From Limanda limanda (lineage: Eukaryota > Chordata > Actinopteri > Pleuronectiformes > Pleuronectidae), in NCBI RefSeq assembly GCF_963576545.1, contig NC_083651.1:8801886-8865885 (forward strand): a stretch of 64,000 nt of DNA. Direction: 5' to 3'. The translations under genes and the position numbers were made by a program. Shown in pieces: positions 58,903-64,000 of this stretch. The stretch's first letter is position 1, and each line of letters begins with the position of its first letter. The notes under the pieces were generated by a model, which saw nothing but the letters and a program-made list of their open reading frames with translations, was not told where the DNA came from and made no database searches.

Positions 58903-58924
58903 GTGTGTGTATATATACACACAC
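58903..58924. repeat. Perfect 22-bp alternating purine-pyrimidine palindrome
   Basis: GTGTGTGTATA followed by TATACACACAC, perfectly self-complementary and flanked by more CA/TG repeats (58,878-58,927). Confidence 0.9.
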
Positions 58925-61874
58925 ACAAAATTATTCCTAAGATATCGTTATCAAACCCTGATGACAAAGAAATGTAATTGAGGCTTGATATTTTACAGTT
59001 TAACCATTAACTCTATTATAAATAATTTCAAATAAGAATTAAACACAAATACAACCAAATATATAGAACTTGAATTTAGAAAATTCAAATAATAAAATGT
59101 AAAACCTAAATGTTCTTCTTTTCTGCATTGTAAACATTGTATTGATCAGTGGAAAATTGCAAAACTACACTGCTTTCACTTGAGTTGGGATATCCACACG
59201 GTGGTCTGAACTCTGAACAACTTAAAACTCCTCCACAGGAGTAACAAGGAGATATGACAGGATTGTATCCCCTCAACTCCCACACTCATGGTTCAACGTG
59301 TGGAGTGTGGACCATCGCAAGCTAAACTCCCCATTGGGGCTTTATGGAGATGGTGTTGATATCCAAAATCGAATCACTTTCACGCTGTCAAACTCCGGTC
59401 CTGGATCTACTTGTACGTATTTTTCGTTTTGGACAAATATTTTACCTGACAAAAAAGAAGCGAGGAAGGTTGTTTGAGATTTAATGTACAATTCAAGGTT
59501 AATATCCAACAACAACATGAGCGGTAATCCAATGAGAAGTAGAGTTGCAGAGTTGTGTGATTCACTGTACTTTTACTGATGCATTAAGCATAATTTCCCG
59601 TGCCAAATTTCCACTCCTACACGACCAATTCTCGGCCTCTGAGGGCTTGTAAATATGTGCCGTGAAGCGTGATTTAGGATTTTGAAATTATGCTATGGAA
59701 AGTATTTAACATTGGAGCACAGTACAACCGATTCCAGACTTTAGGACCTGAAGCTGTGAACAGATTTGCTCAGGCTCACTAATGAGAGCTTTTAACAATG
59801 AAGCATAATGTCCCTGCTCTCGTTTAAGCTGCGAGAGTAATCCACTCACCATCAAATATGTGTATTATGACAGAAAATGAGGAAACCGTCGCTTCTAAAT
59901 GTAACAAAGTCCTCTTTTTCAGCGAACCATCAAGTCGCCGTGTCCTCAGGACGCTGCTAAAGCCGTGAAAATACATTTCGCTCCCCACCTCCTTGCCCTT
60001 GTGCCTTGCTTGTGGCGTTCTCAGCTTAACTTGTCAGAAATAACACGGCAGAACAATGGCTGCTGGCCGGGAGAGGACCTCTGACATTCCTGTTAAAACA
60101 GAAGCACCGTTGTTAGTTAGTGGTCTTCTACGAAAGCCTGAATGGACCAGTATGCTCCTACCTTCATACAGATACATCTGTAATGTGCAAGTGTGCCCTC
60201 AGGGATGCATCGGGGGGGTGTATGATTGTGATGTTCATGAATGCTCAGCTGTACAGCAAAACAAACCAGTTTGAGTACATGAAAGCCTCTTGGGTTTAAA
60301 AGTCCTTGCGGAGCAGAAAGCTGCTGACCCGAAACAACAGCACATTTACATTCAGACTCAAAGACTGAGGCACACTGACTCAACTCTTTCTATTAGGAAC
60401 ATGATCCAGCTTTTGCTCACCAGGCAATGACTGTCCAGCTGCTCTCAGACAGGCACTCAAGTCCGAACATTTTGGTGAAATTATCCAGCGGGGCCTGTTT
60501 GTGAAAACGCAAATGTCAGAGTCTCGGACAATCTCGAATTTTTCCTGCATCCCCCTTGTAAAATGTTCGGAAAATGTCTGAGTGAGAATACAGCAGGCGT
60601 TGATGAGGTAAAACATTTCTCAGGATGAAAAAGATGAGTCATACACATAGAAGATGTCAAGTTGAGAAGAAGAGCTTTTGGTGTTTTTCGGAACTGTCAA
60701 TGTGCTGGAAACAAAAACATGTGATATCCTGCTGCCATTTTCCGATGTCTGAACTCCGAAATTTCCAAGAGTTCATGTCTGAAAATGGCTTGTGTGGTAA
60801 ATTGAACAATCAATTACGCATTAGGAAAAAGTTTAAGATTATTTTATTAACTACCTTATTCCAAAGAAATTAGTTACTTCGGTTCAGGATTTTTTTTTTC
60901 ACTTTCTTTAACAGTTTTTTTTTTTTTGCTTTTACGTTTTCGCCCATTTCCCCACAAGATAATTTGTGGATTTCAATGAAACAATCCAGGTTTATTTAAG
61001 GGACTGATATGAGTGTGTACAATATGAGGAAGCTTGAATATATTTTAGAGAACTGTTTGGCATTGGTGGAGATTTGTGCCATTTTAGTTTCCTGAAGCAA
61101 TTATTTCAAGTGACACAAGAAGATTGATATTTTTTTGTGGAAAGCTTGAATAACCCGGGCAAGTATGTGTAAATAAATAACAGTTAAATAAAGTGTGGAC
61201 TGTTATATAGGCAGCTGTGTGCAGGCAGCAATTCACACATGGACAGATGCACTTCAAGCCAAATCGTATACCCCAGAGGACTATATTTTTAAATTAAATT
61301 GTTTCGAACACAAGTATAAAATACAGCTACAGACCTGCAGTGCTGTACAACCTGAATTATTATCAATAAAAAGTGATAGATGAAACCCCTCTTGAGCAGT
61401 AACTCTGCTGTGGCCACAGTTTATTTTTTTATATCTGAAGAAGATCTGGAATTTCATATCGCATGGTTCATAAACAATAAAGGACAGAAAAGAAGAGTCA
61501 AACAGACTCAGACAGGAGCCACAGTTTAATATCAGCTTACAACGCTCTGAGAAAAGCTTTTATACAAAACCTGCTCAATGTTAAAGCTTAATTCTTTCTG
61601 AATTCATAACTCGGCTCAACCTGTTTGTATTACAAACCACTGGGCTGAAAGGATTCACTGAATTCCAATGCACCCTGCTTCAAGTTTACACTTAAAATCA
61701 GGGACATTATTTTTTGTCTTTCAAATTATGTATTATTTCTGAGTTTAACCGATACACAAACAATGTAAAAGAAAAAGTAAAAAAGTTCAAGTCAATTTCC
61801 AGGTCAAATTTGTTTGTTCACTTTTAGCACTCTGCTGTTGATTTGAGTAAGTTAGTAAATAACTTTGAACGATT

Positions 61875-62140
61875 ATGTCACTCAGTAGAGCGCACACCCC
61901 AAAAGTCGCCTAAACATGACAGAATTTTTTCATTAAGGTCCTTGAATTATGTGAAAAATACCCTACAGCTCAATGTTAAAGATAGTTAAAAATATTTTTG
62001 TATCTGTCTTCTGATCCAGATCCGCACCAAAATTGAATGGGTTCTTTCCCGACCCATATCACATCCTTCCATGTTTCGTGTTAATCTGTTCAGTGGTTAT
62101 TGACTAACCGACAAACTGATGAAAACATAAAAGTGTTAAT
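61875..62140 (+). repeat. Interspersed repeat copy
   Basis: It begins CAGTAGAGCGCACACCCC, contains GATCCAGATCCGCACCAAAA and ACATCCTTCCATGTTTCGTG, and ends near GATGAAAACATAAAAGTG. Same family as 13,431 and 35,320. Confidence 0.75.
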
Positions 62141-62929
62141 GAGTGGACAATAAACTATCTAGTTGATCTAAATAAAACTAAACTGAACTTTGATTCATTC
62201 AGTATGAGCGTGCAGATGGTGTTGAAACGATCTGAGTTGATGTGCCGCACAGTTTTTTGACTGTTGTCGTTTCTGTATCTGTGATTCCGACGATGACATA
62301 TGGAAATGAACGATGTCCCATTAGCAAGGAGACGCTGGATATTGTGTTGTAAACATGCAGAGATGTGTTGTTGGGGGATGTTGACACTACAAAACGCTCT
62401 GAAAAGCTTTGGCAGCCTCAGCCGTGCACTTGGCATATTTTGAAAGGTGTTATAGTGTAAACTGTCACTGAACAGGCCCGATGTAACTGAGACTCAGTTC
62501 AACTGCCTCTGAGGGCCTCCAGTCTGTTTTGGCTCAGCGCTGTGGAAATCCCAGTGTGGGCGTGTTTGATCACTCACACAGAACTGTCATGGCCACTGGC
62601 CGCCAGGACGGCTACCAGACACCCAAACACAACAGGCGTGCAGACACAGAGCATCGCCAAGGCCAACCGGTGGAGCGAGCAAAGATAAGCGCTGAGGAAC
62701 TTGGGATGTCGGAGTTCGAGCCCTGGCCTGAATAGTCTCTGCCAGCTCCTTCTTCTTAGCTCAAATTGTCTTCAATCCCTGAAGCCGCTCGCTCCTGCAC
62801 ATCTTTCATATTGTTGATGGGTTCCTTTGCTCTCTGGCTGCTTGGAAATAGCAAAAACAAAGCACAACTTCACTGGTTTCCAAAGTTTTTTCTGTTAAAT
62901 CCAAAAATTGCATCGCCGGCGTCTCTTGA

Positions 62930-63224
62930 CTTGTGAATTGTTCTCATTTTTATCAGATAAAAACTGGTAAAACTAAAGGTACCAATTTAGAAATGATTGG
63001 ATTTCCATCAAGATCATGAACTGCTCAATTCTATTCATGTGCGTTCTGTCAAGTTTCTGTTGAGCAAATTGATTCTTTTTCCAAACTGTGATATTGAAAT
63101 TTTTGTTGATATTAGGGTAAGGCATTTAGCATAATAAAATTAAATTTTAATTGAGCATTTTGAGAAATGAGTCGAAGCATCAAGAAAAAAAGTTGAAATG
63201 CTAAGAATAAAGTCAAACTAAATC
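62930..63224 (-). repeat. Right arm of a ~295-bp inverted duplication
   Basis: Reverse complement of 58,531-58,827. It starts CTTGTGAATTGTTCTCAT and ends AGAATAAAGTCAAACTAAAT; 4.1 kb separates the arms. Confidence 0.92.
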
Positions 63225-64000
63225 ATAAATTCAACATCATGGATAAGTTTAAAAAATGACAGACAAAGTTTCAAGATTCAATTCGAACTTCTACAAATAA
63301 ATAAGCTACTAATATTAATGCACATCTCTGCCTCTATAGAATGTCTTGTGCAGATAAAATGGTGACAAGTAACCAGGGAGTTTTTTTAATCGTTTAGCTC
63401 ATAAACAGTGTGGTGATCAGAATTAGGAATTTGAAGAATTTGTGCTCTGGTTATTTATAAAGTGAAACCACAAATTGAAAGAAGTGGCTGCATTCTTACA
63501 AACTGAAATAACTGATAATGGACACATACCAGGATATCGATGGTTCCACCAAACATTAAAAGGGGAAAATCAAATACTTCTCCAACTGGATTTGATGCAC
63601 CATAGGAGTGCCCTTCATTTTCATATTTAACAACTTTATTCTTGACTTTTGGACTTTGTTCTTAAAATGCAAAATTAACTAAATTGAATCCTCCCTTTTA
63701 TTTATTATGTTTGGCCCTAACACACTTCCGTTTTTTCGGCAAAATATTTTTTTTATCTTGCAAATCTGAATCTTAAAGCCTTGTGGTGGTGTAAACGGTT
63801 CTTTTAAGGCTTTAGCAGGGGACTAGTGAGAGGAATCTGTTTATAATGGCCTCTATGTGCTGCTTCATGAACACGATTGATAGTTTGTAGTCAGCTGACG
63901 GCCACACAGCTGTGAATAAGCTCGGGATTGTGAAGCATGAATGAAACAGCTGAACTCGGTCAGCCGGCGTCGGCCTCTAACCGACGCCACACTCCGTTAA

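Larger units (their letters stand above)
42884..64000 (+). other. adcy5 intron 1 (not closed in the window)
   Basis: From the donor at 42,884 to the right edge I find no frame resembling ADCY5 exon 2 (the next helix and juxtamembrane segment) or any other known protein. Content is AT-rich sequence plus the repeats listed. Stretches around 44.1-46.1, 46.3-49.8, 50.0-53.4 and 55.8-58.4 kb hold nothing I can name. Confidence 0.8.

Noticed and set aside
42884..64000. Further adcy5 exons
   Set aside because: I looked among the frames to the right edge for the next helix, the C1 catalytic segment or any cyclase motif and found none, so the region is treated as intron 1.

Overview
The window is nuclear DNA of a teleost fish, probably a spiny-rayed (percomorph) species. 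The evidence is vertebrate multi-exon genes with GT-AG introns, eukaryotic internal-promoter tRNA genes, and fish-type interspersed repeats, including hAT fragments, LINE/SINE tails and MITE-like elements with inverted ends. No prokaryotic, plasmid or CRISPR signal is present. Most open frames in the window are chance frames or repeat shadows.

Bases 1 to about 12,600 are the 3' part of a tandem array of proline tRNA genes that continues beyond the left edge. I count 26 tRNA-Pro copies, all on the plus strand: 10 with anticodon TGG, 11 AGG and 5 CGG. They are embedded in a 347-bp monomer that has a longer, ~434-438 bp spacer variant. Eight internal units and the last one lack the tRNA, through the same 106-bp deletion between short GTGG repeats. 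Several copies are damaged or odd: a 9-nt anticodon loop, a lost U33, and broken acceptor or T stems. The array shows higher-order repeats of 694 bp and 2,374 bp.

From about 12,600 to 25,800 lies stam2 on the minus strand (14 coding exons, 511 aa), an ESCRT-0 subunit with VHS, UIM, SH3 and GAT/coiled-coil regions. Head-to-head with it, ATG to ATG 995 bp apart, is hacd2 on the plus strand (26,778-33,874; 7 exons, 243 aa), a very-long-chain 3-hydroxyacyl-CoA dehydratase with the catalytic Tyr and Glu present. Their shared upstream region carries an ~130-bp ATCT microsatellite.

The 34-40.7 kb interval is repeat-rich intergenic DNA. It contains a LINE tail, a MITE-like element, a 348-bp segment copied from 36.26 kb to 40.23 kb, and an AT-rich palindrome. 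At 40.7-42.9 kb come a GC-rich promoter and 5' leader and the first coding exon of adcy5 (305 codons, first five transmembrane helices of adenylyl cyclase 5). From 42,884 to the right edge I see no further coding exon, so this is read as adcy5 intron 1. It holds a ~430-bp tandem duplication, hairpins, and a ~295-bp inverted pair at 58.5 and 62.9 kb.

The three protein genes are not a pathway. Their order recalls the vertebrate STAM-HACD and HACD2-ADCY5 linkages. Gene names and catalytic residues come from remembered family sequence. Exon borders come from reading frame, splice consensus and phase agreement.
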